Positions 1 to 7,514 of a DNA stretch of 13,496 bases are shown here, piece after piece. The DNA lies in assembly GCA_946481585.1 (NCBI GenBank), contig CAMLOF010000053.1:1-13496 (forward strand), read 5' to 3'. The first letter of the stretch is position 1. Each line of letters opens with the position of its first letter. Below the pieces are notes generated by a model that worked only from the letters and a program-made list of their open reading frames with translations, had not been told where the DNA came from and did no database searches. A program made the position numbers and the translations under genes. The DNA is from an uncultured Macromonas sp. Its GTDB lineage: Bacteria > Pseudomonadota > Gammaproteobacteria > Burkholderiales > Burkholderiaceae.

Positions 1-138
1 GGCGCGCTGGAGCAGTCCAACGTCGATCTGACCTCCCAGCTCGTCAGCCTCATGACCGCGCAGCGCAACTACCAGGCCAACACCAAGGTGTTCTCCACGC
101 AGAACGCGATGATGCAGTCGCTCATGCAGTCGATGTGA
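1..138 (+). CDS. flgE: Flagellar hook protein FlgE, C-terminal end (partial)
   Basis: The gene enters from the left edge, and 45 codons plus a TGA stop at 136-138 are visible. FlgE is the subunit of the external hook, the universal joint between rod and filament. The visible tail contains GALEQSNVDLTSQLVSLM, then TAQRNYQANTKVF and an AMMQSLMQSM-type end. This is the conserved C-terminal helix shared by FlgE, FlgF and FlgG, which packs against the N-terminal helix in the axial D0 core. The family and the position just upstream of flgF identify it as FlgE. The stop codon overlaps the TGAGG that probably serves as the flgF ribosome binding site, so the two genes are likely cotranscribed. The rest of the protein lies outside the window. 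Confidence 0.93.
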   Translation, partial: GALEQSNVDLTSQLVSLMTAQRNYQANTKVFSTQNAMMQSLMQSM

Positions 139-148
139 GGCGTGAGCG

Positions 149-874
149 ATGGATGCCTTGATCTACACCGCCATGAGCGGCGCCGAGCGGGCCATGCGGG
201 CCCAGCAGGTGCACGCCAACAACCTGGCCAATCTGGAGACGCCGGGCTTTCGCGCCGACATGGAGTTGGCCACGGCACGCGCCGTGGAAGGCTATGGCTA
301 CGACGCCCGGCACCTCAGCGAACTCAGCGCCAGTTCGGTGTCTTCGCGCCAGGGCGCCCTGCGCCAGACGGGGCGTGAGCTGGACGTGGCGGTGGTCGGC
401 GAAGGCTACTTCACCGTGCGTTCCGGCAACGGTGAAGCCTACACCCGCGCGGGCAACTTCACCCTGGACGCCGAGGGCGGCCTGTTGCTCAATGGCCGAC
501 AGGTGCTGGGCGACGGAGGCGAGATCGTGCTGCCGCCGCACACCCGCGTGGCCATCGGCCAGGACGGCACCGTATCCATCCAGCCGCCGGGGCAGACCGA
601 GCTGCAGGCGGTGGACCGCCTCAAGCTCGTGCGCCCGCAGGCCGCCGACATGAGCAAGAACACCCTAGGGCTGCTCGTTTCGCGCTCTGGCGAGGAGCTG
701 GCTGCCGACGACACCGTGCGCGTCAGCGCCGGGCACCTCGAGGGCAGCAACGTTTCCGCCGTGGAGGAGATGGTCGCCACGCTGGCCGTCACACGCGACT
801 TCGAGGTCCAGATGAAGCTGCTCGGCGCGGCCGACGGCATGGCCGAAGCGGGCAACCGGCTGATGCGTGGTTGA
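149..874 (+). CDS. flgF: Flagellar proximal rod protein FlgF
   Basis: A 241-residue rod subunit, close to the usual FlgF length of about 250. FlgF is exported by the flagellar type III apparatus and forms part of the periplasmic rod between FlgB/C and FlgG. The start MDALIYTAMSGAERAM is the typical FlgF opening. The rod-family signature ANNLANLETPGFR lies at about residues 23-35. The central block ELDVAVVGEGYFTV at about 77-90 is followed by YTRAGNFTLDAEG. The C-terminal helix with LEGSNVSAVEEM starts at about 197. The ATG at 149 is 10 bp after the flgE stop, with GAGG at 137-140 as a modest ribosome binding site. A 42-bp gap separates it from flgG. The family identity is clear; FlgF rather than FlgG rests on the start, the length and the gene order. 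Confidence 0.95.
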   Translation: MDALIYTAMSGAERAMRAQQVHANNLANLETPGFRADMELATARAVEGYGYDARHLSELSASSVSSRQGALRQTGRELDVAVVGEGYFTVRSGNGEAYTRAGNFTLDAEGGLLLNGRQVLGDGGEIVLPPHTRVAIGQDGTVSIQPPGQTELQAVDRLKLVRPQAADMSKNTLGLLVSRSGEELAADDTVRVSAGHLEGSNVSAVEEMVATLAVTRDFEVQMKLLGAADGMAEAGNRLMRG

Positions 875-916
875 CGCAGACCGCCCCACTCATTCACGAA
901 TCAAACAGGAGTCACC

Positions 917-1705
917 ATGAACCCAGCCATGTGGATCAGCAAGACCGGCGTGCAGGCGCAGGACGCCAAGCTGCAAGCCATTGCCAACAACCTCGCCAAC
1001 GTCAACACCACTGGCTTCAAGCGCGACCGTGTCGTTTTCGAGGACCTGTTCTACCAGGTCGAGACACCGCCCGGTGCCGCCATCGACGAGAACAACAGGG
1101 CGCCGTCCGGTGTGCAACTGGGCAACGGCACCCGGCTGGTGGGCACGCAGAAGGTGTTCACCACGGGCAGCCTGCAGACCACCGGTCAGGCGCTGGACGT
1201 GGCCATCGTCGGCAACGGTTTCCTGCAGGTGGAAATGCCCAGTGGCGACACTGCCTATACCCGTGCCGGGCAGTTGCAGGTCAACGCTGAAGGCCGTCTC
1301 GTCACCGCCAAGGGCCTGCCCCTGCTGCCCGAGATCACCGTTCCCGCCAACGCCACTGCCGTCACCATCGGCGAGGATGGCACCGTCACCGCCACCGTTT
1401 CGGGCTCGACCAAGCCGACCCAGCTCGGCCAGATCACGCTGGCGGGCTTCGTCAACCCGGCCGGTCTGCTGGCGCTGGGCGACAACCTGTACCAGGAGAC
1501 GGCCGCCAGCGGCGCGCCCGCCGAAGGCGTGCCGGGCGAGGACGCCCTGGGCAAGCTCAAGCAGGGCGCGCTCGAAGGCTCCAACGTCCAGGTGGTGGAG
1601 GAGATGGTCGAGATGATCACCGCGCAGCGCACCTACGAGATGAACACCAAGGTGCTGTCCGCTGCCGACAACATGATGCAGTACCTGGCCCAGGCGGTGC
1701 GCTGA
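917..1705 (+). CDS. flgG: Flagellar distal rod protein FlgG
   Basis: A 262-residue protein of normal FlgG length. FlgG forms the rigid distal rod that crosses the peptidoglycan and passes through the P and L rings. The N terminus MWISKTGVQAQDAKLQAIA is followed by NNLANVNTTGFKRD at about residues 24-37. FEDLFYQVETPPGAA at about 41-55 corresponds to the FlgG-specific insertion that stiffens the rod relative to the hook. LDVAIVGNGFLQV and YTRAGQLQVNAEG are the central family blocks. The C-terminal helix contains ALEGSNVQVVEEMVEMITAQ from about 218. AGGAG at 906-910 supports the ATG at 917. The TGA stop shares one base with the flgH start (TGATG at 1703-1707), so the pair is probably translationally coupled. 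Confidence 0.96.
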   Translation: MNPAMWISKTGVQAQDAKLQAIANNLANVNTTGFKRDRVVFEDLFYQVETPPGAAIDENNRAPSGVQLGNGTRLVGTQKVFTTGSLQTTGQALDVAIVGNGFLQVEMPSGDTAYTRAGQLQVNAEGRLVTAKGLPLLPEITVPANATAVTIGEDGTVTATVSGSTKPTQLGQITLAGFVNPAGLLALGDNLYQETAASGAPAEGVPGEDALGKLKQGALEGSNVQVVEEMVEMITAQRTYEMNTKVLSAADNMMQYLAQAVR

Positions 1706-2364
1706 TGAACCGTCTGCCGCTTCTGGGCCTGGTGGCGCTGCTGTCTGCCTGTGCGGCCATCGAGCCGCCGCAGGTTCCGCCGTTGACCGACAGCCCTCTG
1801 CCCCCCATGCAGCCGCAGGCGCGCAAGGGCCAGTCCGGCGGCGTGTTCCAGCCAGACGCGCCCTGGCTGCTCACGTCCGACAGCCGTGCCTTCCGCCCCG
1901 GCGACGTGCTCACCGTCGTGTTGCAGGAGACGACGCAGGCCAGCAAGAGTTCGGGCACCGACATTGCCAAGAGCAGCGATGTGTCCATCAGCCCGCTGAC
2001 CCTGGCCGGCAAGAGCGTGAACCTGACCAACATGGGCGCTGGCGCCGAGCGCGACTTTTCCGGCAGCGCCAGCAGCACCCAGCAAAACGCCTTGCAGGGC
2101 GCCATCACCGTGGTGGTGCACGAGGTGCTGCCCAACGGTCTGCTGCGCATCTCGGGCGAAAAAAAGCTCTACCTCAACCAGGGTGAAGAGTTCATCCGCC
2201 TCAGCGGCTACGCGCGCGCGGCCGACATCGACGCCGACAACCGCCTGTCCTCGCAGCGCATCGCCAACGCCAACATCGCTTATTCGGGCAAGGGCACGCT
2301 GGCAGATTCCAACAGCGCGGGCTGGCTGACGCGTTTCTTCAACAGCCCCTGGATGCCTTTCTGA
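1705..2364 (+). CDS. flgH: Flagellar L-ring lipoprotein FlgH
   Basis: A 219-residue outer-membrane lipoprotein that forms the L ring, the bushing for the rod in the outer membrane. The first 16 residues are a lipoprotein signal peptide ending in the lipobox LSAC, with Cys16 as the predicted acylated first residue. Family blocks include RPGDVLTVVLQETTQASKSS at about residues 64-83 and LQGAITVVVHEVLPNG at about 130-145. Further blocks are LRISGEKKLYLNQGEEFIRL at about 147-166, RIANANIAYSGKG at about 185-197, and GWLTRFFNSPWMPF at the end. The length is usual for the family. The start overlaps the flgG stop. A 23-bp gap leads to flgI. Its presence implies an organism with an outer membrane. Confidence 0.96.
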   Translation: MNRLPLLGLVALLSACAAIEPPQVPPLTDSPLPPMQPQARKGQSGGVFQPDAPWLLTSDSRAFRPGDVLTVVLQETTQASKSSGTDIAKSSDVSISPLTLAGKSVNLTNMGAGAERDFSGSASSTQQNALQGAITVVVHEVLPNGLLRISGEKKLYLNQGEEFIRLSGYARAADIDADNRLSSQRIANANIAYSGKGTLADSNSAGWLTRFFNSPWMPF

Positions 2365-2387
2365 TCACCCCCGAAGGAACCTGCACG

Positions 2388-3509
2388 ATGCACGCGACCT
2401 CCCGCTTCCCCTACCGCTGGCTGGCCCGCCTGGCCTGCCTGCTGATGCTGGCCTGTGGCGGCGTGCAGGCGGCCCAGCCCTTGCGCAACCTGGTGCAGGT
2501 GGAGGGCGTGCGCGACAACCAGCTCATCGGCTACGGTCTGGTGGTCGGCCTCAACGGCTCGGGCGACAGCACCCAGGTCAAGTTCTCGGGGCAGTCGGTG
2601 GCGAACATGCTCAAGCAGTTCGGTGTGAAGCTGCCCGAAGGCAGCAGCACCAAGCTCAAGAACGTGGCCACGGTCATGGTCAGTGCCGTCTTCCCTTCCG
2701 GCTACCGCAAGGGCCAGACGCTGGACGTCACCGTCTCGTCCCTGGGTGATGCCAAGAGCCTGCGCGGCGGCATGCTGCTGCTCACGCCGCTGCGCGCCGC
2801 CGACGGCGAAATCTACGCCCTGGCGCAGGGCAACCTGGTTGTCGGCGGCTTGACCGCCCAGGGTAACAGCGGCTCCAGCGTCACGGTCAACTCGCCGACG
2901 GCCGGGCGCGTGCCCAACGGCGCCACCGTCGAGCGCGAGATCGAGACCGATTTCGCCACCCGTCCCACCGTGCGGCTCAGCCTGCGACGGCCGCACTTCC
3001 AGACCGCCACCAACATCGTCGAAACCATCAACCGCCGTTTCGGCGGCATCGCCAGCACGCAGGACGCCACCAGCGTGGAGGTGCGCGCCCCGGCCGACCC
3101 GACCCAGCGTGTCGCCTTCGTGGCGCAGCTGCAGGCCTTGCCCATCGACGTGGGCGTGGAAGTGCCCAAGGTGATCTTCAACTCCCGCACCGGCACCGTG
3201 GTCATCGCCGACGGCGTGCGGGTCCGCCCCGCCGCGGTCTCGCACGGTTCGCTCAAGGTTGTCATCTCGGAGCAGCAGGGTGTCAGCCAGCCCGCGCCCC
3301 TGTCGCAGGGGCAGACCACCGTGGTGCAGAACTCCAACGTCGCCGTGCAAGAGGGCAACGGGCACATGTTCCACTGGGCCAAAGGCGCGAAGCTGCAGGA
3401 CATCATCGACACCATCAACAGCACGGGCGCCTCGCCCGACGACATCATGGCCATCCTGCAGGCGCTGGACCAGGCTGGGGCCATCGATGGCGAACTCATC
3501 GTGATCTGA
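2388..3509 (+). CDS. flgI: Flagellar P-ring protein FlgI
   Basis: A 373-residue periplasmic protein of normal FlgI length. It assembles around the rod at the peptidoglycan layer as the P ring. A Sec-type signal peptide is visible: RFPYRWLAR basic region, LACLLMLAC hydrophobic core, and probable cleavage after VQA at about residue 28. The mature protein begins AQPLRNLVQVEGVRDNQLIG, followed by YGLVVGLNGSGDST, the most conserved part of the family. Later blocks include NVATVMVSAVFPSGYRKGQ and the C-terminal AKGAKLQDIIDTINSTGASP. That end continues to LQALDQAGAIDGELIVI, the typical FlgI end. AAGGA at 2374-2378 supports the ATG. flgJ follows 13 bp after the stop. Confidence 0.96.
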   Translation: MHATSRFPYRWLARLACLLMLACGGVQAAQPLRNLVQVEGVRDNQLIGYGLVVGLNGSGDSTQVKFSGQSVANMLKQFGVKLPEGSSTKLKNVATVMVSAVFPSGYRKGQTLDVTVSSLGDAKSLRGGMLLLTPLRAADGEIYALAQGNLVVGGLTAQGNSGSSVTVNSPTAGRVPNGATVEREIETDFATRPTVRLSLRRPHFQTATNIVETINRRFGGIASTQDATSVEVRAPADPTQRVAFVAQLQALPIDVGVEVPKVIFNSRTGTVVIADGVRVRPAAVSHGSLKVVISEQQGVSQPAPLSQGQTTVVQNSNVAVQEGNGHMFHWAKGAKLQDIIDTINSTGASPDDIMAILQALDQAGAIDGELIVI

Positions 3510-3522
3510 GGGAGACCTGTCC

Positions 3523-3957
3523 ATGAACCTGACGTCCTTTCCCGCGCTGCCAGTGGTTGGCGCCTCCGACCTGACGGCGAGCGAAGCTGCCATTGCCGCC
3601 GCCCGCCAGGGCGAAGGGGAGGCATCCCAGGATGCCGCCTACCGTGCCCGGGCACGTGCCGCTGCCGAAAAGTTCGAAGCCTTCTTCATCACCGAGATGA
3701 TGCGGCAGATGCGCCGTTCGGCCAGCGTACTGGCCGATGAGGACAGTGTTTTCAAGAAATCCGTCAACCGCGATATGTTGGAACTCACCGACACGCTGGT
3801 CGCGGACGATCTCTCGGGTCAGCATGCCTTCGGCATCGCTGACGTCATCCTGCGCCAACTGCTGCCCGAGCGGACGGTGCCAGAGAGCGGGCTTAAGTTT
3901 TCTGGCGTTCCGGTCGCCAGACAGGTTCAAGGGGATGGCACGGGCCAGATCCCGTAA
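3523..3957 (+). CDS. flgJ: Rod-cap protein FlgJ, single-domain form without muramidase domain
   Basis: A 144-residue protein in the usual flgJ position after flgI. Only the N-terminal rod-binding (rod-cap) domain is present. The characteristic block AAEKFEAFFITEMMRQMRRS lies at about residues 47-66, followed by the FKKSVNRDMLELTDTLVADD region and GIADVILRQLL at about 104-114. Enterobacterial FlgJ is about 310 residues and carries a C-terminal glucosaminidase domain; here the frame ends shortly after the rod-cap domain. The clean stop and good spacing to flgK show a natural single-domain form, not a frameshift. By inference, the peptidoglycan opening needed for rod growth must come from another enzyme. 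GGAGA at 3511-3515 supports the start. The last 20 or so codons overlap a promoter-like element for flgK. Confidence 0.92.
   Translation: MNLTSFPALPVVGASDLTASEAAIAAARQGEGEASQDAAYRARARAAAEKFEAFFITEMMRQMRRSASVLADEDSVFKKSVNRDMLELTDTLVADDLSGQHAFGIADVILRQLLPERTVPESGLKFSGVPVARQVQGDGTGQIP
3892..3920 (+). promoter_or_regulatory. Candidate flagellar (sigma-28-like) promoter for flgKL, inside the 3' end of flgJ
   Basis: CTTAAGTTT at 3892-3900 is followed by CGGTCGCCAG at 3911-3920. The same two blocks occur upstream of the flagellin gene, at the same distance (79 nt) from the start codon. TTAAGTTT resembles the sigma-28 -35 consensus TAAAGTTT, and GTCGCCAG matches GCCGATAA only weakly. The class-3 promoter of flgKL in other bacteria often lies within or after flgJ, which supports the reading. 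The stretch also contains a 7-bp inverted repeat, TCTGGCG at 3901-3907 and CGCCAGA at 3915-3921, so part of the signal could be structural. The assignment is an inference. Confidence 0.42.
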
Positions 3958-3971
3958 CCATTCGTCACATC

Positions 3972-5345
3972 ATGACCCTGATCAACAACGCGCTCAGTGG
4001 CGCTCAGGCAGCCCAGGTTGCCCTCAACACGGCGAGCCAGAACATTGCCAACGTCATGACGCCAGGGTACACCCGGCAGGGTGCATTGTTGGCAACGGTG
4101 GGGCCATTGGGTGCGGGCAGAACCGCCGCCGGAGGGGGCGTGGCAGTCCCGACCCTGCTGCGCTTCAGCGACAGTTACAAGAGCCAGCAGATGTGGCTGG
4201 CGGCGTCGGAGTTGGGTAGCCGCAGCGCTGCCACGACCTACTACCCGCAACTCGAGCAGGTGTTCGGAGATGCGAGCGCCAACGTGGACGCAGGGCTAGA
4301 CAACTTCTTTGCCGCACTCAACGCCGCGAGTACAGACCCCAGCTCCAGCCCCTTGCGCCAGCAGGTGATCACGGCGGCAGACGCCCTGGCGCAGCGTTTC
4401 AACAGCGTCAACCAGGTGCTGGTCAACCAACGCCAGTCACTGGCGGTGCAGCGCGACGCCACCCTGACACAGATCAACGGCCTGGGCCGCGACATCGCTG
4501 AACTCAACCGGCAGATTGCCTCAGCCGCCGCGCTCGGCGCCAACACCTCCAACCTGACCGACGCGCGAAACAACAAGATCGACGCGCTGGCCAACTTGGT
4601 GGGCGTGCAGGTGGTTGAGCAACCGGACGGTACTGCCAGCGTGTCGCTCAAAAATGGAGTTCCGTTGGTAGCCGGTTCGCTGGCTGCAACGGTGACTTCC
4701 CAAAGTGCCGCAGATGGTTCTCATACTCTCAAGGTGGTCTTCGCCAAGGAGACGTTCAACTTCCCAGGTACATCGCTGGGGGGGCAGCTCGGTGGCATGG
4801 AAGAGTACGAATCCACCGCGCTGTCGCCCTTGCTCGTGGAGCTCGCTGATCTCGCCACCGGGGTGGCAGACGCCGTCAACAACCAGCTGACGCTGGGTTA
4901 CAAGCCTGACGGTTCCGGCGGCACGGCACTGTTCCAGGTGGACGCGACATCGGGCGGCTTGCTGCGTGTAGTGGGAGGTGTCACGGGGGCGGACCTGGCG
5001 TTCTCGAGCGACGCCGCCAACCCAGGCAACAGCGACAACCTGCTCACCCTGGTCGGACTGATCGACCAGCCAGTGACGGTGGGAGGCTTGGGCAGCGTGC
5101 GCCTGGGTGACGTGCACGTGCAAATGCTGGGGCGCCTGTCCATGCAGAGCCAGCAGAACACGGCGGCGTTGGGCACGGCACAGACCGTGCGCGACCATGC
5201 CGAGGAAAGCTGGAAGACCACCAGCGGCGTCAACCAGGACGAGGAAGCCATGAACCTTGTGCAGTACCAGCAGATGTACCAGGCCAACATGAAGGTCATC
5301 GCCGTGGCGGGTGAATTGTTCGACGCCACCCTGGCCGCTTTCTGA
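3972..5345 (+). CDS. flgK: Flagellar hook-associated protein 1, FlgK (HAP1)
   Basis: A 457-residue protein, shorter than the enterobacterial FlgK of about 547; the shortening appears to lie in the variable middle. FlgK is exported and forms the first junction layer between hook and filament. The N terminus reads MTLINNALSGAQAAQVALNT, then ASQNIANVMTPGYTRQ at about residues 21-36, the axial-protein signature. A helical part with QVITAADALAQRFNSVNQVL lies at about 130-155. The C terminus SGVNQDEEAMNLVQYQQMYQ and ANMKVIAVAGELFDATL is diagnostic for FlgK. No convincing ribosome binding site precedes the ATG, which is unlike the neighbouring genes. The start is fixed by homology. flgL follows 10 bp after the stop. 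Confidence 0.94.
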   Translation: MTLINNALSGAQAAQVALNTASQNIANVMTPGYTRQGALLATVGPLGAGRTAAGGGVAVPTLLRFSDSYKSQQMWLAASELGSRSAATTYYPQLEQVFGDASANVDAGLDNFFAALNAASTDPSSSPLRQQVITAADALAQRFNSVNQVLVNQRQSLAVQRDATLTQINGLGRDIAELNRQIASAAALGANTSNLTDARNNKIDALANLVGVQVVEQPDGTASVSLKNGVPLVAGSLAATVTSQSAADGSHTLKVVFAKETFNFPGTSLGGQLGGMEEYESTALSPLLVELADLATGVADAVNNQLTLGYKPDGSGGTALFQVDATSGGLLRVVGGVTGADLAFSSDAANPGNSDNLLTLVGLIDQPVTVGGLGSVRLGDVHVQMLGRLSMQSQQNTAALGTAQTVRDHAEESWKTTSGVNQDEEAMNLVQYQQMYQANMKVIAVAGELFDATLAAF

Positions 5346-5355
5346 GGAGCCCGAC

Positions 5356-6267
5356 ATGCGCGTAGCCAGCACCCAGTACCACGCGACCATGAACACCGCC
5401 CTGCAGAACGCGCAGGTGCGGCTGGAGAAGGTCATGCAGCAAATGGCCAGCGCTCAGCGCGTTCAGATGCCATCGGACGACCCCATTGCCACCGTGCGCC
5501 TGGGCAGGCTTGCGCGCGAGGACGCCGCCCTCAAGCAATATCGCGACAACATCGCTTCGCTCAACGAGCGGCTGAGCCAGGGCGAGGCCAGGCTCGACAG
5601 CATGAACAGCGACCTCATGGCCGCTCGCGATCTGTTGGTCTGGGCCGCCGATGGCAGCAACACGTCCAAAGACGTCAATGCCATGGTCACGCAACTGCAG
5701 ACACTGCGCGACAGCGTACTGGCTACAGCCAACAGCCGCGACAGCGAGGGCCGTTACGTGTTCTCCGGGACGGCGGTCAACACCGCCACGGTCACCTTTG
5801 ACAGCGCCGCCGCCGTAGGGTCGCGCTACACCTTCACGGGCAACACCGGTGAGCAGCGGGTGGTCGTGGGCCATGGCGTAACCCAAGTTGCCAACACCAC
5901 GCTGGACGACGTCGCCAGCTTTCTCAACCAGATCGACCAAAGCATCGAAACGTTGGGCGCCAGTGGTGTCAGTGTGAACGATCCTGCTGTGCATGCCGAA
6001 CTGGCCGCTACGCTCAACCAGACCGATGCCTTCCTGAACAGCGTCAATACCCGCATCGCGCGTATTGGCGGTGCGATGACCACCTTGGCCACCCTCGACA
6101 CAACGCATGCGAATGTCAGTCTGTCGAACCAGCAGGCATCCCTGACCCTCGGCCAACTCGACTACAGCGACGCGGCCGTCAGGTTCAATGGGTATACCTC
6201 GGCACTGCAGGCCACACAGAAGGCGTATGCCAAGGTCAGTGCGCTGTCACTATTCGATGTGATCTGA
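5356..6267 (+). CDS. flgL: Flagellar hook-associated protein 3, FlgL (HAP3)
   Basis: The preferred product is 303 residues, from the ATG at 5356. An in-frame ATG at 5311 lies inside the flgK end and would add 15 unrelated residues. The 5356 start has AGGAG at 5345-5349 and gives the family opening MRVASTQYHATMNTALQNAQ. FlgL forms the second junction layer, onto which flagellin polymerises. Other family features are the PSDDPIATVRLGRLARED block at about residues 39-56 and the helix with RLDSMNSDLMAARDLLVWAA. SRDSEGRYVFSGTAVNT at mid-protein is also typical, as is a C-terminal flagellin-like helix with LDYSDAAVRFNGYTSALQAT, ending KVSALSLFDVI. It is probably cotranscribed with flgK and with the downstream LafW-like gene. 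Confidence 0.94.
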   Translation: MRVASTQYHATMNTALQNAQVRLEKVMQQMASAQRVQMPSDDPIATVRLGRLAREDAALKQYRDNIASLNERLSQGEARLDSMNSDLMAARDLLVWAADGSNTSKDVNAMVTQLQTLRDSVLATANSRDSEGRYVFSGTAVNTATVTFDSAAAVGSRYTFTGNTGEQRVVVGHGVTQVANTTLDDVASFLNQIDQSIETLGASGVSVNDPAVHAELAATLNQTDAFLNSVNTRIARIGGAMTTLATLDTTHANVSLSNQQASLTLGQLDYSDAAVRFNGYTSALQATQKAYAKVSALSLFDVI

Positions 6268-6298
6268 GGCAAGCGCGAGCAGAGACAGGAGAAACGCG

Positions 6299-7417
6299 AT
6301 GCAAGTAACGCCCTACCTACCAGCGCGTGGTACCGGCCCCAAGGAGCAGCTCCCGGCCGGTGCTTCGGAGCTTGCCCGAGCGCAGGGGACAGCGGCTGAA
6401 CCAGCCGTACAGGAGGCAGAGAACGGCTTGCGTTCAGCCGAGGGTGCGGGCGTGCCCAGGCGTGTCTTGCGGTCGTGGAGTCCGGGGCGTCAGCAACGTA
6501 TCGATAGTGCTCGACAGGCGCGTGACTACCTCCGCCAGCTTGCTGGCCAATTGCAGCGCCTCAAGGATCAGATTTCCGCGCAGTTGAGCGCGGCCCGCCG
6601 TCAGGTGGAAGGCGCATCGCAGGATCGTGTGGCTGACAGCCCTCAACCCAAGGACGACGCGTCTTGGGAGCAGACCTTCCAGGAACTTGACCAGCTTTGG
6701 AGCGAGCGTCAACAGCGAGGCGTCAGCCTGCTTGATGGACAACTCCGTTACCAAGCGAGTGGCGCGGCGCAGCAACGCTTCCGCCTCCGGGGCATGGATG
6801 CCCAGTCTCTGCGTTCGGGCGCGCGCGAAGTTCTCGCGTTCTCACTGGCCGGGCGAGCAGGCGCCACCACGTCTGCCACAGTGGACCCGCGCGATGGCAC
6901 CGAAGCCAACGTGGCCAGGATAGACCAGGCCCTCAGCCCGCTGGGCGTGCGCGTTGGTCTCGACGAGCAAGGGCAACCTGTTTTTAGCGCAGACGAAGTT
7001 GCGTGGCCGAAGATCCGAGACGGGTTGACCGTGCGTGGTGAAGGCCGTCGTTTCGCCGCAGGCCAGCATAACAAGGTGCGTGCAGACGTCGATGCCGGCG
7101 TGGTTCAACCCCATGCATGGAAGACACTCGCGAAGGATGGCGCTGGGCTGCGGCAGGTTCTGCACGCGGTCACGCGGGCGCTGGACCGGGTCAAGGAGGC
7201 GCAACGCGAAGTCAGCCGCGCCCTGGCCGAAGCCACCGCCGAGATGGCGCGTGCGGAGGATCCTGCCCAGGCTGTGTTCGTCGAGGCATTTGAAGACATG
7301 GCACAGGAGCCGGATTACAGCGTTTACGAACAGGTCGCGCCTGCGCTCAATGGCATCAGCCGCGAGCGCGTTGTCGCGTTGCTGTCTTGGTCTGCAGGTC
7401 CGTCAGCCGGTTTGTAA
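6299..7417 (+). CDS. Uncharacterised hook-associated-like protein (possible LafW)
   Basis: A 372-residue protein, 31 bp after flgL, with AGGAGA at 6287-6292 before the ATG. No family could be assigned firmly. It has no signal peptide or membrane segment. The N terminus is low in predicted structure. Charged helical stretches follow at about residues 64-108 (RQQRIDSARQARDYLRQLAG and on) and about 284-322 (LRQVLHAVTRALDRVKEAQR and on), both plausible coiled coils. Between them, about residues 202-250 hold IDQALSPLGVRVGLDEQGQP followed by VFSADEV. This resembles the IN-motif subdomain seen in flagellins and hook-associated proteins. In the E. coli Flag-2 layout, lafW, called a hook-associated protein, sits between flgL and the flagellin gene; position and architecture fit that role. 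An alternative is an export chaperone or a flagellin-specific assembly factor. Function is inferred from context only. Confidence 0.55.
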   Translation: MQVTPYLPARGTGPKEQLPAGASELARAQGTAAEPAVQEAENGLRSAEGAGVPRRVLRSWSPGRQQRIDSARQARDYLRQLAGQLQRLKDQISAQLSAARRQVEGASQDRVADSPQPKDDASWEQTFQELDQLWSERQQRGVSLLDGQLRYQASGAAQQRFRLRGMDAQSLRSGAREVLAFSLAGRAGATTSATVDPRDGTEANVARIDQALSPLGVRVGLDEQGQPVFSADEVAWPKIRDGLTVRGEGRRFAAGQHNKVRADVDAGVVQPHAWKTLAKDGAGLRQVLHAVTRALDRVKEAQREVSRALAEATAEMARAEDPAQAVFVEAFEDMAQEPDYSVYEQVAPALNGISRERVVALLSWSAGPSAGL

Positions 7418-7434
7418 AAAAAATTGCGTCTGCA

Positions 7435-7463
7435 CTTAAGTCCAGGTGCAGGCGGTCGCCTAG
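7435..7463 (+). promoter_or_regulatory. Candidate flagellin-gene promoter (sigma-28-like)
   Basis: CTTAAGTCC at 7435-7443 is followed by CGGTCGCCTAG at 7453-7463, within the 97-bp leader between the LafW-like gene and the flagellin gene. Measured against TAAAGTTT-N11-GCCGATAA, the pair TTAAGTCC-N11-GTCGCCTA at 7436-7462 matches about 9 of 16 positions at the correct spacing. The identical 8-mer CGGTCGCC and the CTTAAGT heptamer recur before flgK. A short inverted repeat, AGGCG and CGCCT, overlaps the second block. The upstream A-tract at 7416-7423 could act as an UP-like element. No start site is known; the match alone is weak and gains weight only from the second copy. Confidence 0.45.
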
Positions 7464-7514
7464 TGTTGCAGAGGGCATCGATATCCGACGGCCCCGAACC
7501 TCAGGAGAATTCAC

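Noticed and set aside
2280..3593. 437-residue open frame on the minus strand opposite flgI
   Set aside because: It mirrors flgI codons, is rich in His/Gly/Arg as GC-rich shadows are, has no family pattern, and the plus strand carries the well-conserved flgI.
4640..4700. Slightly less GC-rich stretch in flgK, considered as a sign of recombination or transfer
   Set aside because: The shift is small and limited to the variable middle of flgK, the frame is intact and there are no flanking repeats.
5311..5355. Upstream in-frame start for flgL
   Set aside because: It lies inside the flgK end, lacks a ribosome binding site and adds residues not found in FlgL; the ATG at 5356 has AGGAG and the family N terminus.
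7451..7470. Possible sigma-54 promoter (GG...TTGCA) before flagellin
   Set aside because: The GG to GC spacing is 12 instead of 10 bases and the TGGCAC half is missing.
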